Translations under genes and position numbers: made by a program
Source of the DNA: Leptospira gomenensis
GTDB taxonomy: Bacteria; Spirochaetota; Leptospiria; Leptospirales; Leptospiraceae
Direction: 5' to 3'
Assembly (NCBI RefSeq): GCF_004770155.1
Contig: NZ_RQFA01000063.1
Location: 1-64,000 of the forward strand
Length of the DNA: 64,000 bases
Shown here: positions 40,676 to 57,007 of the stretch, in pieces
How positions within the stretch are numbered: the stretch's first letter is position 1
How the letters are laid out: every line of letters begins with the position of its first letter
The notes under the pieces: model-generated
The model's input: the letters and a program-made list of their open reading frames with translations, nothing else
Database searches by the model: none
What the model was told of the DNA's origin: nothing

Positions 40676-40733
40676 GTGTGAGTTCCCACACAATTTTTTC
40701 CTACAAAGTATTGATCCGTGTGAGTTCCCACAT
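40676..40733. repeat. Two palindromic repeats, GTGTG-AGTTCC-CACA
   Basis: GTGTGAGTTCCCACAC at 40676-40691 and GTGTGAGTTCCCACAT at 40718-40733 share a 14-nt core with the array at 9055-9508. The first copy has perfect GTGTG/CACAC arms. They lie between the TRL-like operon and the TPR gene. Confidence 0.85.
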
Positions 40734-40766
40734 TCTCCCGGAAAAAACGAAGAATTTCGACTTTGA

Positions 40767-42014
<1,248 letters not shown>

Positions 42015-42015
42015 G

Positions 42016-44157
<2,142 letters not shown>

Positions 44158-44189
44158 GAATTTCTAAATTAGAATGTCTTAAAATAATA

Positions 44190-44221
44190 GGCTCTCTCGT
44201 GAAAGCGGGAGGGCCTTTTTT
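44190..44221 (+). terminator. Rho-independent terminator after hppA
   Basis: GGCTCTCTCG at 44190-44199 can pair with CGGGAGGGCC at 44206-44215, with two G-U pairs, and is followed by six Ts. It lies 33 bp after the hppA stop and is the natural end of that transcript. Confidence 0.85.
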
Positions 44222-44316
44222 GTCGCTGATTGGTATTTGAGTCCGCCTCCGGATTTCTACGGACCGATCGTGTCGTATTTCCGACGATCCGTCCGTGAAA
44301 CACAGGCTCCCTAACT

Positions 44317-44336
44317 CGGGCGGGGGCCCGGTTTTT
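44317..44336 (+). terminator. Second hairpin with T-run downstream of hppA
   Basis: CGGGC at 44317-44321 and GCCCG at 44326-44330 enclose a GGGG loop and are followed by GTTTTT. A further small hairpin (CACGA/TCGTG, 44339-44353) lies beside it. It may back up the first terminator or separate the convergent gene at 44394. Confidence 0.5.
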
Positions 44337-44393
44337 ATCACGAAAAAATCGTGGTAATTCCTACAAAATCTTCCCGATATCCGGTAGTTTGAT

Positions 44394-44666
44394 TTAACGA
44401 CGACTGGATGAAAAATAAATCAGACAACCTTCTTCATCCTTGCTTTTTAGCACGCACGCGTCCCTGCAATAACCGCGTTTAACGTTTCTGAAATTCGGGA
44501 ATTCCTCATCACAACGCGACAAACAGGATTCGAGTTTTTTACTGCATTCTTTTTGAATCGAACGCACCTCTCGAGAGACATCGTCCTCGTCCGCTTTTGC
44601 GGAAAAAGTCGGAGAAAAAAAATATAAAAATAAAATGAGTAAATTATAATTTTTTAATTTCTTCAT
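44394..44666 (-). CDS. Small cysteine-rich secreted protein, 90 aa
   Basis: The ATG at 44666 gives MKKLKNY followed by a hydrophobic signal (LLILFLYFFSPTFSAKA). The mature ~65 residues hold six cysteines (KECSKKLESCLSRCDEEF, RGYCRDACVLKSKDEEGC), probably three disulfides. I do not recognise the family. It overlaps the end of waaA by 23 bp in another frame, so it is probably transcribed from the waaA operon. Confidence 0.6.
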   Translation of the reverse strand: MKKLKNYNLLILFLYFFSPTFSAKADEDDVSREVRSIQKECSKKLESCLSRCDEEFPNFRNVKRGYCRDACVLKSKDEEGCLIYFSSSRR

Positions 44667-45900
44667 ACAATCTTTCCGCCGCACCGCGTCCGCTTCGAAC
44701 GAAATCCCGGTTGTGTTTTCGGACGACTTCCAACGCGGATTCCGGCCGATCGATAACATCCAAAATATCCTCCGGCTTCGAAACGACAAACAGGCCCCCC
44801 GTTTTTCGCAAGATCGTCGCCTCGGGAGAATTGGAAATGTTCGGACCCGTCATCAAAGGTAAACCGAACAGAGCAGGTTCCAGAACGTTGTGGACCCGAT
44901 TGTGGATCGCGCCTCCTACATACGCAAAATCGGCCGCCTGATATGCGAAGGCTAAAACGCCTAATACGTCAAAGACGATCGTTTGAGCGTCCATTTTTTC
45001 GTAAGGAGTGGAAGTCCAGGTCTGGTAACGGATACGGGCGTCCTGAAGAAGATGTTCGATGGAAACGATCCGGTCGGGCGAGGTTTTATGCGGAAAAATC
45101 CAGAACGCGAGTTCGTTTAACAAATCCGGTTTTTTTTCGCGCAAAAAAGAGTAAAACGAAACGAACAAAGATTCACAAGGTTCGTAAGTGGATGCGAATA
45201 GTATGATTTTTGAATACGGATATCCGGGGGGCGGTCGAAACTCCCGTTTGTTGTCCTCGATTTTTTTTATTACCGTATCGAAACGTGTGTCGCCCAAAAC
45301 TTTAATCGGAACTATATCAGGAACCAGGGAACGGAATGAATCGTAAAAAGTCTCATGCGAAGGATAAATGCCGTCGAGATGTCGGAAAACGGCTTTGGTC
45401 AATCGCCCCATGAACCCTTGTTTGCGACCGCCTATTACCGCCGAACCTAACACGACTTTGGTTCCGAAAGTTTTCGCGGTCAAAATCAAATTCGGCCACG
45501 TGTCCCATGCCATCAAAACCAAAACCTTCGGATGAAATTTGGAAAAGATCCAATCGTAGGAAAACGGAGTGTCGATAGGAAGGCGAAACGTTTCGTCCGC
45601 GGGAAACGCTTCCAGCTGAGAATCTCGAACACTTTCCGAAAAAACCGACTGAAGCAGAAATGCGGACGGATTTTTTTTTCGAAACTCCAAAGCCAAGGCC
45701 TTGCACTGATCGAGTTCGCCGACGGAAGCCGCGTGAAACCAGAATACCGTTTTGCCGTTTAGATCCGGATTTTTCGCCAGTATCCTTTTTTTATCGCGCC
45801 TTCTTTTTTGGAAAAAAATTCTTGCGGAAGGGATCAGATACGAAATCGGAACGATCCAGAAAAGAAGAAAGGTCGTCAGAAATTTATAAAGAAAAATCAT
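44644..45900 (-). CDS. waaA: 3-deoxy-D-manno-octulosonic acid (Kdo) transferase
   Basis: WaaA transfers Kdo from CMP-Kdo to lipid A in the inner membrane, the first step of LPS core synthesis. The 418-residue protein has an N-terminal membrane segment (LTTFLLFWIVPISYLI), then FWFHAASVGELDQCKAL, which contains the family signature with the catalytic Glu. The C-terminal half has the GT-B features VGGAIHNRVHNVLEPALFGLPLMTGP. It is divergent from the HAD gene, with starts only 6 bp apart. Confidence 0.92.
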   Translation of the reverse strand: MIFLYKFLTTFLLFWIVPISYLIPSARIFFQKRRRDKKRILAKNPDLNGKTVFWFHAASVGELDQCKALALEFRKKNPSAFLLQSVFSESVRDSQLEAFPADETFRLPIDTPFSYDWIFSKFHPKVLVLMAWDTWPNLILTAKTFGTKVVLGSAVIGGRKQGFMGRLTKAVFRHLDGIYPSHETFYDSFRSLVPDIVPIKVLGDTRFDTVIKKIEDNKREFRPPPGYPYSKIILFASTYEPCESLFVSFYSFLREKKPDLLNELAFWIFPHKTSPDRIVSIEHLLQDARIRYQTWTSTPYEKMDAQTIVFDVLGVLAFAYQAADFAYVGGAIHNRVHNVLEPALFGLPLMTGPNISNSPEATILRKTGGLFVVSKPEDILDVIDRPESALEVVRKHNRDFVRSGRGAAERLYEEIKKL

Positions 45901-45906
45901 GGGTGT

Positions 45907-46527
45907 ATGAGCGGAGTTTTGTTTGCGTTCGATCTAATGGATACGTTGATCAAGGATCCGTTCCATTCTGCACTTTATAAAATCCTTTCCCGCGAATCGA
46001 GAGAAAAATTCATCCGTGCGAGGGAAAGGGAAGCCTTTATCGAATTCGAAAAGGGGAGGATCGAAGAAGAGGAGTTTTTCGAAAGATTCTACCTGCCCGA
46101 ATTCCGAGGCGACCCCGATCTTCCCGATCCTAGAAAGATCAAGGAACTGATGTTCTCCAAGGTCCGCACGATTTCCGGTACGGTGGATTTGGTCAAACGT
46201 CTGAAGGCCGCCGAAAACACGCTCGTTCTCGCGAGCAACTATTCCGTTTGGCACAAGGAACTTCGGAAATTCACCGAGATGGAGGAGGTGTTTTCTCTCT
46301 TCGACCAATTGTATTTTTCCTGCGAATTAGGAGCCCGTAAACCTGCAGAGGAATATTTTCAATGGATTCAAACGGACTTTCCTGACAAACGTTACGTCTT
46401 GATCGACGACAACGCGTCTAACGTGGAAGCCGCGGGTTATATCGGCTGGGATACGTTTTTGTTCGACCCGAAAACTCCTTCCTCGCTCGAGGAATTCTTC
46501 AAAACCCAGTACCCCAGTTATCTTTGA
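45907..46527 (+). CDS. HAD-superfamily hydrolase with atypical motif I
   Basis: The protein of 206 aa has the HAD nucleophile in FAFDLMDTL (motif I), a Ser/Asn-type motif II (VLASNYS), a Lys in GARKPAEEYF and the acidic motif IV LIDDNASNVEAA. In ordinary HAD phosphatases motif I is D-x-D, but here the second Asp is Met, which is seen in non-phosphatase members. I chose ATG 45907; a frame open to 45808 runs antisense over waaA. It is convergent with the FlaA-like gene, overlapping it by 29 bp. The substrate is unknown. Confidence 0.78.
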   Translation: MSGVLFAFDLMDTLIKDPFHSALYKILSRESREKFIRAREREAFIEFEKGRIEEEEFFERFYLPEFRGDPDLPDPRKIKELMFSKVRTISGTVDLVKRLKAAENTLVLASNYSVWHKELRKFTEMEEVFSLFDQLYFSCELGARKPAEEYFQWIQTDFPDKRYVLIDDNASNVEAAGYIGWDTFLFDPKTPSSLEEFFKTQYPSYL

Positions 46528-47254
46528 TTTCCGCTCCGGGATACGCGTCTTCCCGCGTATCCACCAAAATTCCCATCCGATCCAGGTAAAAAATAAATTC
46601 CCCTTTTTTCTGAAACGGTCCCGGAATCAATCGAAACGCCGCTACCTCGAACGGATATTGAAGACTCTGATTGAGCCTTATATTTCTAGGCGGAATTTCC
46701 AATTTTTTTTCGATCCGTTTCCAACCGTCGAAATTCAAATCCGAGAGTTCGATCACGATCTCCTTGGATTTGTGTTGTCGTAACACCAACTGTAGTTTCG
46801 CGTTTTGTGAGGAAGCGTTCAGCCAAAAAAAGATCCGCGTAGGAATTCCGATCGGAAGACGGATCCGTTCCTTCGGGCGAAATTCGAGTTGGGAATGTTT
46901 CGGATCCTCGAAAAAAGTCTGAATCATCATCGACCGATAGTCGTTCGAAACGTTTAACGAAGGATACGATTCCCTTTCTTTCAGAAAAGCCTGGCTTTCC
47001 GGAATTTGCGAATTGAATCGGATCTCGTTTAAAAAGGAAACGCCCCTGTAAATTTCCCAAGGCCTGTCCCCTTCGAACGAATCCACGAGAAAAAGATTGT
47101 ATTGTTTCCATTCCCGCAATATCCTTTCGAGAATCGAAACACGGCTCATTTCGTCCCGGTCCCGTTTTACGGGAGCCGCGTAGACGGCGGAATATAAAAT
47201 CAGACCGGAAAAAAACAGTACGGACGGACGGAAAAAGGAAAACGGAGAGTTCAC
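46499..47254 (-). CDS. FlaA-like periplasmic flagellar protein
   Basis: FlaA proteins coat or cap spirochaetal periplasmic flagella. The 251-residue protein has a signal peptide (FFSGLILYSAVYA) and a jelly-roll-like core: LFLVDSFEGDRPWEI, then LPIGIPTRIFFWLNASSQNAKLQLVL, and LNFDGWKRIEKKLEIPPRNIRLNQ, which match the FlaA pattern of a Gly-Trp-Lys turn followed by a strand. The final FYLDRMGILVDTRED is typical too. It starts with GTG 47254. It could be a minor FlaA paralogue; it is not adjacent to other flagellar genes here. Confidence 0.65.
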   Translation of the reverse strand: MNSPFSFFRPSVLFFSGLILYSAVYAAPVKRDRDEMSRVSILERILREWKQYNLFLVDSFEGDRPWEIYRGVSFLNEIRFNSQIPESQAFLKERESYPSLNVSNDYRSMMIQTFFEDPKHSQLEFRPKERIRLPIGIPTRIFFWLNASSQNAKLQLVLRQHKSKEIVIELSDLNFDGWKRIEKKLEIPPRNIRLNQSLQYPFEVAAFRLIPGPFQKKGEFIFYLDRMGILVDTREDAYPGAEIKDNWGTGF

Positions 47255-47353
47255 AGGATTCTATTCGGAGAAAACGGCTTCGAAAAACAGAAGTTATCCT
47301 CTTTTCCCTCCCTTTGGAGCCGGAAAAATCCGATAGTTGAATCAGGTGTATCC

Positions 47354-48130
47354 ATGAAACGAGAACAGTTGAAAATCATTTTGTCCGGCGTTCTAATCTT
47401 ATTACTGGGATCCTTGATCGTTTACAGTTATTTATTCCGGGAAGATATTTCCAAATTCCTCAAAAAGAAGGAAAACGAGGAAACCTCCGGAAATCCGAGG
47501 ACCGACCGAGTGATCCTAAGCCCGGAATCGAATTCGGAAACATACACAAACCAAAACGAACGCACCGCGCCGCCTACGGAGGAAAAAAATTTCCCTCCAC
47601 CGGAAGAACCAACGTATCCGGATTCCACACTTTCGGAAACCGCTCCTAAAAAACCGCTTCGGGAAGAATGGCCCGAAGAACAACGCAATTCCACGGAAGA
47701 AAAAACGAAACACACGGAACGGGAATCCCGTGATCCGGATAAAATTTCGGACGGTAAGAACGCGCGACAATCGAAAACTGTTCGCGAAGAGAAACGCCTT
47801 CCCGCAAAGGGAGAATCCGATTCGTATCGGGAAAACGAAGAGCGGCCCAAACACGACCGCAACGGATCCTCCGACTACGGAAGAACCGAACACAAACGGA
47901 AATCGGGAAAATCCTTTTCCAAAGCCGGATCCAAATCCAAAAAAAGTTCCTCCGTTAAAACGGGAAAACGCATCCGTTCCCTGGAAAACCGGGTGAATCG
48001 TCTCGAAAGAAAATTAGGAATTTCTAATGTTTCAAAAAAACGAAAACGTAAGACCGGAAAACAAAACCTCGAAAAGAGGGTGGAAACGCTGGAACGAGAA
48101 ATGAAACGACTCAAAAAAGACGAAGGTTGA
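47354..48130 (+). CDS. Membrane-anchored highly charged protein with a C-terminal coiled coil
   Basis: One N-terminal membrane helix (ILSGVLILLLGSLIVYSYLF) is followed by about 150 residues of Lys/Glu/Arg/Pro-rich low-complexity sequence. The last ~55 residues contain two leucine-type heptad segments, LENRVNRLERKLGIS and LEKRVETLEREMKRLKK, which probably form a coiled coil and may dimerise. I do not recognise the family. It is one base upstream of the YggS gene, so both share a transcript. Function unknown. Confidence 0.6.
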   Translation: MKREQLKIILSGVLILLLGSLIVYSYLFREDISKFLKKKENEETSGNPRTDRVILSPESNSETYTNQNERTAPPTEEKNFPPPEEPTYPDSTLSETAPKKPLREEWPEEQRNSTEEKTKHTERESRDPDKISDGKNARQSKTVREEKRLPAKGESDSYRENEERPKHDRNGSSDYGRTEHKRKSGKSFSKAGSKSKKSSSVKTGKRIRSLENRVNRLERKLGISNVSKKRKRKTGKQNLEKRVETLEREMKRLKKDEG

Positions 48131-48131
48131 A

Positions 48132-48800
48132 ATGGGCGTTGCGGAAAGGTATTTCAGGATCCAAGAGGAATTTCTCGCGATCAGACCGAACGACCCGCCC
48201 GTTCTCATCGCTGTATCCAAGTTTCAACCCTGGGAAAAAATCAAGGAAGCCGTGGACGGAGGTGTGATCCACTTTGGGGAAAATAGAGTCCAGGAAGGTT
48301 TGGAGAAATTCGCTCCTTGGATTCGTCTCGAACCCAATCCGTTGATCCTTCATCATATCGGTCCGGTACAAAGCGGGACCCTTCGTAAATTATTTTCCGG
48401 TTATTCCTACACACACGGTGTGGGAACGGAACGTACGATTTCCGAATTGGCGTCGCGCGCAGAGAAGGAAAAAAAGAAGATCGGTATTTTTTTACAGGCG
48501 AATCTTACGGGGGAAAGCGCCAAACACGGATTCGTAAAACGGGATCTGATTTCGATTCTCGAAAAAAAAGAATCGTTCTTTAATCCGTACTGTGTCCCGG
48601 AAGGAATGATGACCATGGGACCTTCCGACGGTGATCCGGTCCGTACGAGGGAAGTTTTTCGGGAACTTCGTATTATCCGGGAAAATTACTTTCCGGAAGG
48701 AAAATTATCCATGGGAATGTCCGGGGATTACAGGATCGCTCTGGAGGAAGGAAGCGATTTCGTTCGAATCGGAAGCGCAATATTCGGAGAAAGGAATTAA
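48132..48800 (+). CDS. YggS family PLP-binding protein
   Basis: This is a small (222 aa) PLP homeostasis protein of the alanine-racemase fold. The PLP lysine is in LIAVSKFQPWEKIKEAV. IHFGENRVQEGLEK and LHHIGPVQSGTLRKLF, then the C-terminal LSMGMSGDYRIALEEGSDFVRIGSAIFG, are all family marks. It has no enzymatic activity in known members and binds free PLP. It precedes proC by 2 bp, the common arrangement yggS-proC. Confidence 0.92.
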   Translation: MGVAERYFRIQEEFLAIRPNDPPVLIAVSKFQPWEKIKEAVDGGVIHFGENRVQEGLEKFAPWIRLEPNPLILHHIGPVQSGTLRKLFSGYSYTHGVGTERTISELASRAEKEKKKIGIFLQANLTGESAKHGFVKRDLISILEKKESFFNPYCVPEGMMTMGPSDGDPVRTREVFRELRIIRENYFPEGKLSMGMSGDYRIALEEGSDFVRIGSAIFGERN

Positions 48801-48802
48801 AC

Positions 48803-49576
48803 ATGAAACAAATCATCGGGATCGCAGGTTGCGGCAACATGGGAGGAGCGATTTATTCCTCCCTCAAAAAACGTTATCCGACACAGGTATTAGGATACGA
48901 TCCGTATCTTACTTCCGATCAAACGATAGAACTCGTGTCTTCCTGGGAGGAATTCTCTTCCCGAGCCGATCTAATCATAGTTTGTGTCAAACCCGGGAAA
49001 GTGACGGAGCTCCTCCGTTCGATTTCAACTCCCAAACAAGTGATTTCCGTCGCGGCGGGGATAGGAGTCGAAACCATCCGCAAACATCTTCCCGTAGGTT
49101 CCAAAGTCGTCCGGGTTATGCCCAACTTACCGTTGTTAGTCGGAGAGGGTGCGATCGGATATTACGGAGACAAGGAGTTGTACGAAACCGTAAACGAAAC
49201 TTTTTTTTCCCTCGGTCTGACTCTTCCCGTCGCTTCCGAATCCTTATTGGACGCGGTCACGGGTTTGTCCGGTTCCGGTCCCGCATACGTCTTTAAATTC
49301 ATTCAGGCTTTGGCGGAAGGAGGTGTTTTGTCCGGTCTGGGATATCAGGAAGCCTTGGACTTGAGCATTCAAACCGTGATCGGAGCCGCGGAACTTTTAC
49401 GAAACGAACGCAAAAAAAATCCTCAGACACATCCGGAAGTCTGGAAAAACAAAGTTACTTCTCCCGGAGGGACCACGATCGCCGGTCTCGCCGAATTGGA
49501 ACGAAGCGGTTTTTCGCACGGTGTTTTGGAAGCGGTGCGCGCCGCTTCCGTTCGTTCGAAAGAACTGGGAAGTTAG
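48803..49576 (+). CDS. proC: Pyrroline-5-carboxylate reductase
   Basis: ProC makes proline from pyrroline-5-carboxylate with NAD(P)H. The Rossmann motif GCGNMGGAI is at the start, RVMPNLPLLVGEGA is the usual central motif, and VTGLSGSGPAYVFKFIQALAEGG is the conserved dimer and substrate region. The 257-residue length is normal. It is the last gene of the operon that starts at 47354. Confidence 0.95.
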   Translation: MKQIIGIAGCGNMGGAIYSSLKKRYPTQVLGYDPYLTSDQTIELVSSWEEFSSRADLIIVCVKPGKVTELLRSISTPKQVISVAAGIGVETIRKHLPVGSKVVRVMPNLPLLVGEGAIGYYGDKELYETVNETFFSLGLTLPVASESLLDAVTGLSGSGPAYVFKFIQALAEGGVLSGLGYQEALDLSIQTVIGAAELLRNERKKNPQTHPEVWKNKVTSPGGTTIAGLAELERSGFSHGVLEAVRAASVRSKELGS

Positions 49577-51148
<1,572 letters not shown>

Positions 51149-51189
51149 AAACCTCTCTTCTTTTTCCGGAATCTGCCGATGAATACGGT

Positions 51190-51420
51190 ATGGAAAAAAA
51201 TCTCCTGCTGTACCAAGTTTCTTTGACTCAAATCGAAGAAAGGGAACTCACGAAACGGATCCAAGATCGCGCCCTGGGGAAAGAAAAATTTGATTTTTCC
51301 CCGTATTCCTGTTTTATAGAATACAAACCAGCGGACCCGGTGACAGGAATCCAATACAGGGACTGCGTGATCGATTACACACGATGTTCCAACCACAAAT
51401 GTATCAAAAAGTTGCTCTGA
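51190..51420 (+). CDS. Small hypothetical protein, 76 aa
   Basis: The protein has no signal peptide and contains three cysteines near its C-terminus (DCVIDYTRCSNHKC). I do not recognise the family. Its 3' end overlaps the start of the aspartyl-protease gene by 37 bp in another frame, which suggests translational coupling and argues that it is real. It begins 41 bp after the GGDEF stop. Confidence 0.5.
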   Translation: MEKNLLLYQVSLTQIEERELTKRIQDRALGKEKFDFSPYSCFIEYKPADPVTGIQYRDCVIDYTRCSNHKCIKKLL

Positions 51421-52349
51421 GGTTTTTTCTTTCTTTTACTCTTTCGTTTTTCCTCGGCTGCTCCCTTCTTCCTTCCCAGGCACGGATCACTTCCGTGTCC
51501 GGAGGAATGGAAATTCTTCTTCCGTTTCATGTCGAAAACGACCTTCGCTATGTTTATCTTTCCTTATCGGATCGGGAAAAACCCTTACGGTTTCTTTTAG
51601 ACACCGGATCCCGTTACAGTCTTTTGGATGAAAGATTTTTTACCCAGAATCATCTTAAAAAAAAACTGAATCTAGTTTTTACCGGAGGGAGAGATCATTC
51701 TTATCGAAGAACGCGTACCGCGAGTTTATTCGATAAAAGTCGAATTCTGTTCCGTGATCTTACGTTTTATTCCAATTCCTTTTCCGGAAATTTGGCGTCC
51801 ATAGACGGAATTCTCGGAGTGGACGCCCTTTGGAATAAGACTTTCATTCTGGAATATCCGGATCAAATCCGTTTTTTAGAAACGAATTCCTCGACCGCAG
51901 AATGGAAAAGACAATTTTCCAGGATCGAACCTCTGCTTTTTTTTTCCGGGCTGCCCGTTCTTCAAGCGGAGATCGGTACCGGAGAAATTTTGAATTTGAT
52001 TTTGGACTCGGGTGCGGAAATCAGCCTGTTGGAAATTCGGCAAACCGTTCCCGGAAAAGTATGGAAGAGTTTTTGGAATCGGGACGCGAAGGTTTTGAAC
52101 ATTCTGGGACAGATTCAGGAAATCAAAACCCTCACCGTGGACCGGCTCTGCCTTCTCCGCGCCTCGGATTGTGTGGACAATCTGGAAATTCTTTCCTCCG
52201 GTCTTCCCGTGGAGTTTGCAGGAACTTCGACCGGAGTTCGAATTCAGGGAATTCTGGGAGTAAACTGGCTGAACGAACACAGAATTCTTTTGGACATGAA
52301 ACGGAGTCTTATAGGTATAGTTGGGAAGGACGGCGGAGAACCGAAATGA
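51384..52349 (+). CDS. Retropepsin-like aspartyl protease lipoprotein
   Basis: The signal ends in a lipobox-like LSFFLGC. The two catalytic-type motifs of a pepsin/retropepsin fold are visible: FLLDTGSRYSLLD near 73 and LILDSGAEISLLE near 209, so both halves are in one chain. GILGVDALW and GILGVNWLN follow each. This resembles bacterial retropepsin-like proteases that act in the periplasm. The stop overlaps the mnmA start (ATGA). Confidence 0.75.
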   Translation: MFQPQMYQKVALRFFLSFTLSFFLGCSLLPSQARITSVSGGMEILLPFHVENDLRYVYLSLSDREKPLRFLLDTGSRYSLLDERFFTQNHLKKKLNLVFTGGRDHSYRRTRTASLFDKSRILFRDLTFYSNSFSGNLASIDGILGVDALWNKTFILEYPDQIRFLETNSSTAEWKRQFSRIEPLLFFSGLPVLQAEIGTGEILNLILDSGAEISLLEIRQTVPGKVWKSFWNRDAKVLNILGQIQEIKTLTVDRLCLLRASDCVDNLEILSSGLPVEFAGTSTGVRIQGILGVNWLNEHRILLDMKRSLIGIVGKDGGEPK

Positions 52350-53485
52350 CGGACAAGGGCAAAATCATCGTAGCTATGAGCGGAGGCGTGGACAGCGCGG
52401 TCACCGCGGGCCTACTGATGGAAGAAGGATACGAGGTGATCGGAGTCAACCTTCGCACCTGGGAATACGAAGCCCCCGCTTGCGATACCACCAAAAAATC
52501 CTGTTGTTCCCCCGAAGACATCCGGGACGCGAGAGACGTGGGTCTTTCTCTGAAAATTCCGTTTTACGTCGTTAAGATGGAAAAGGTGTTTCAGGAGAAG
52601 GTGATCGATCGTTTTATCGACGATTACAAACACGGTAAAACCCCCAATCCTTGTGTGGAATGTAATACCTTCGTCAAGTTCGGCGCGCTTTTCGAAAAAG
52701 CGAAGGCGCTCGGAATCGACAAAATCGCGACGGGTCATTACGCGCGAATCGCGCACAACGGAGATCGTTACGCGATCGCCAACGGAATCGATTCCGCTAA
52801 AAATCAGGCCTATTATTTATACGGACTTTCCCAAGAAAATCTTAAAAACGTAATATTCCCTTTGGGCGATATGACCAAACCGCAAGTACGGGAAATCGCA
52901 AGAAGAATGGGGCTTCCCGTCGCGGAAAAAGCGGAATCTCAGGAAATCTGTTTTATTCCGGAAAACGATTATAGAAAGTTTTTGGAGAAAAAAAACGTGG
53001 AGTTCACTCCGGGTTTTTTCAAACTGCGCGACGGGCGAATCATCGGTAAACACAAGGGCAGGGAAAACTTCACGATCGGTCAGAGAAAAGGTTTAGGTAT
53101 CGCTTGGAGAAATCCCCTCTACGTCATCGCGATCGAAGATGACGGTTCCGTAATATTAGGAGAAGAGAATGAAACCTATACCGGTTCCTTTTCCGTGATC
53201 GACGCCAACTACCAAGGTCTTTCTCCTTTGATCGAAGGAGAATCTTTGGAATGCCGCGTTCAAGTCCGTTACAGACATACTCCGATCCGCTGTAGAATCA
53301 CGAAACGGGGAGATGATCTCGTAGTTTTTCCGTTGGAGGACGTGCGCGGCGTCACCCCGGGACAATCGGCGGTGTTTTATCCTTCCGATTCCGACTACCT
53401 TTTGTTAGGCGGAATCATCCGTAAGGACAGTATTCAAATGCAGATCCGGGAACCGATCGAGTCGGCGGTTTCCGCACAAGGGTAA
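52346..53485 (+). CDS. mnmA: tRNA-specific 2-thiouridylase
   Basis: MnmA thiolates U34 of Lys, Glu and Gln tRNAs. The ATP PP-loop SGGVDSA is near residue 12, the catalytic Cys in TPNPCVECN near 100, and the second Cys in ESQEICFIP near 200. IGQRKGLGIAW and the C-terminal beta domain complete the enzyme. The ATG at 52346 overlaps the stop of the upstream gene (ATGA); the frame open upstream to 51902 is out of frame to the protease and not used. 379 aa is normal. Confidence 0.95.
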   Translation: MTDKGKIIVAMSGGVDSAVTAGLLMEEGYEVIGVNLRTWEYEAPACDTTKKSCCSPEDIRDARDVGLSLKIPFYVVKMEKVFQEKVIDRFIDDYKHGKTPNPCVECNTFVKFGALFEKAKALGIDKIATGHYARIAHNGDRYAIANGIDSAKNQAYYLYGLSQENLKNVIFPLGDMTKPQVREIARRMGLPVAEKAESQEICFIPENDYRKFLEKKNVEFTPGFFKLRDGRIIGKHKGRENFTIGQRKGLGIAWRNPLYVIAIEDDGSVILGEENETYTGSFSVIDANYQGLSPLIEGESLECRVQVRYRHTPIRCRITKRGDDLVVFPLEDVRGVTPGQSAVFYPSDSDYLLLGGIIRKDSIQMQIREPIESAVSAQG

Positions 53486-53500
53486 CGGGGATTTTTCCTT

Positions 53501-55780
<2,280 letters not shown>

Positions 55781-55889
55781 ACGAAAAAATCGTTTTACTA
55801 ACCCGACTTTTCCGTTCCAATATGCAAACCGAAAATCGCGACCGGGTTCCTTCGAGTCCGAAAATCGGTTCTCGATTTAACTAACTATC

Positions 55890-56969
55890 ATGGATAAAAT
55901 CATCAACGATCCGGAAGCGATCCACAAGATCCTTCAGTCCTTATTTACGAAGTTGCCCGTCGCCATTCTCGTAAACGGTAGACCGTTTCCCGCACGAGTC
56001 GCCGGTCTGAAGGACGCGGTTCGGATCGTAGTCACCTTACCTTCTGGAACGGAACCGGAACCCAGTCGTACTCTTTTTCTGATCCACAATCACCATCGTT
56101 TCGCGGCCAACTTCAAAGTGGAGATGCACAATCCTTCCAACGGAGTGGAACTGTTGCAGGCGAATTCCATCCACGTCTCCACCGCACAACGTGCGGAACA
56201 GAGGATTCATGTGGATCCTTCCGCAAACGGAAAAACGAGTCTTACCAATATCATCAACCAAACCAATCTAAGAAAGACCTTGGGTTTCGCGGATAAGAAG
56301 ATCGACGAAATCGTAAAAAAACACGCCAAACAGCTCCGCGATAATTATCCGTTTTCGGGGATTTTCTTTTCGGACCGGATGGACAACCGTCTTCGTCTGA
56401 TGTATAACTTCGATCAACCCATCTTCGTCTCCGATCGCACATCGCGCGGAGACGGAAGCGGCGGTCCTCAGTTTCTTCCCTTTTCGGAATATCTCAAATT
56501 GATTTCCGTCAACAAACTCGAGGCGAGGATCACTTCCGAAATTTCCATCATGATCCGGTACAAAGGATATACGCCCCTCGGTTATATCCAGATCCTTTCG
56601 GAAAAAGAGCTTACTACGAACGATTTCAATTCCGCTAATATAGCCGCGAACGCGGTTTCCAAAGAGATCATCGCTTCCGGTTTTTTCCAGGAATCGAAGG
56701 AAAAATGCGCGGTGGACAATATTTCCCTGCAAGGTCTCGGATTTTTTCATCCGCAGTCCATATTCTTCTCCAGAAGTTTTACCGTGGGGGAAACGATTTT
56801 ATTCGACCTCAATCTGGATGCGGAACGGAAAGGTACGTTTCGCGCCGTTATCCGAAACATCAACAACACGGATAAGACGTTCCGGATCGGTTGCGAATTT
56901 TTCAACTTAAACGAGCGGGAAGAGAATATGATACAAACATACGTCGATTCCAAGGAAACCGAATCCTGA
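55890..56969 (+). CDS. DUF1577/PilZ-like protein
   Basis: The 359-residue protein is soluble. Its C-terminal ~100 residues resemble a PilZ domain (DNISLQGLGFF, then FTVGETILFDLNLDAERKGTFRAVIRNINN and FRIGCEFFNL), which binds cyclic-di-GMP in many proteins, though the usual RxxxR motif is not clear here. The N-terminal part resembles the Leptospira DUF1577 family. It may respond to the GGDEF protein encoded upstream on the same strand. Its role is unknown. Confidence 0.65.
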   Translation: MDKIINDPEAIHKILQSLFTKLPVAILVNGRPFPARVAGLKDAVRIVVTLPSGTEPEPSRTLFLIHNHHRFAANFKVEMHNPSNGVELLQANSIHVSTAQRAEQRIHVDPSANGKTSLTNIINQTNLRKTLGFADKKIDEIVKKHAKQLRDNYPFSGIFFSDRMDNRLRLMYNFDQPIFVSDRTSRGDGSGGPQFLPFSEYLKLISVNKLEARITSEISIMIRYKGYTPLGYIQILSEKELTTNDFNSANIAANAVSKEIIASGFFQESKEKCAVDNISLQGLGFFHPQSIFFSRSFTVGETILFDLNLDAERKGTFRAVIRNINNTDKTFRIGCEFFNLNEREENMIQTYVDSKETES

Positions 56970-57007
56970 ATTCTCCTTCTTTCGCTTCCGATGCGGATTC
57001 TCACGAT

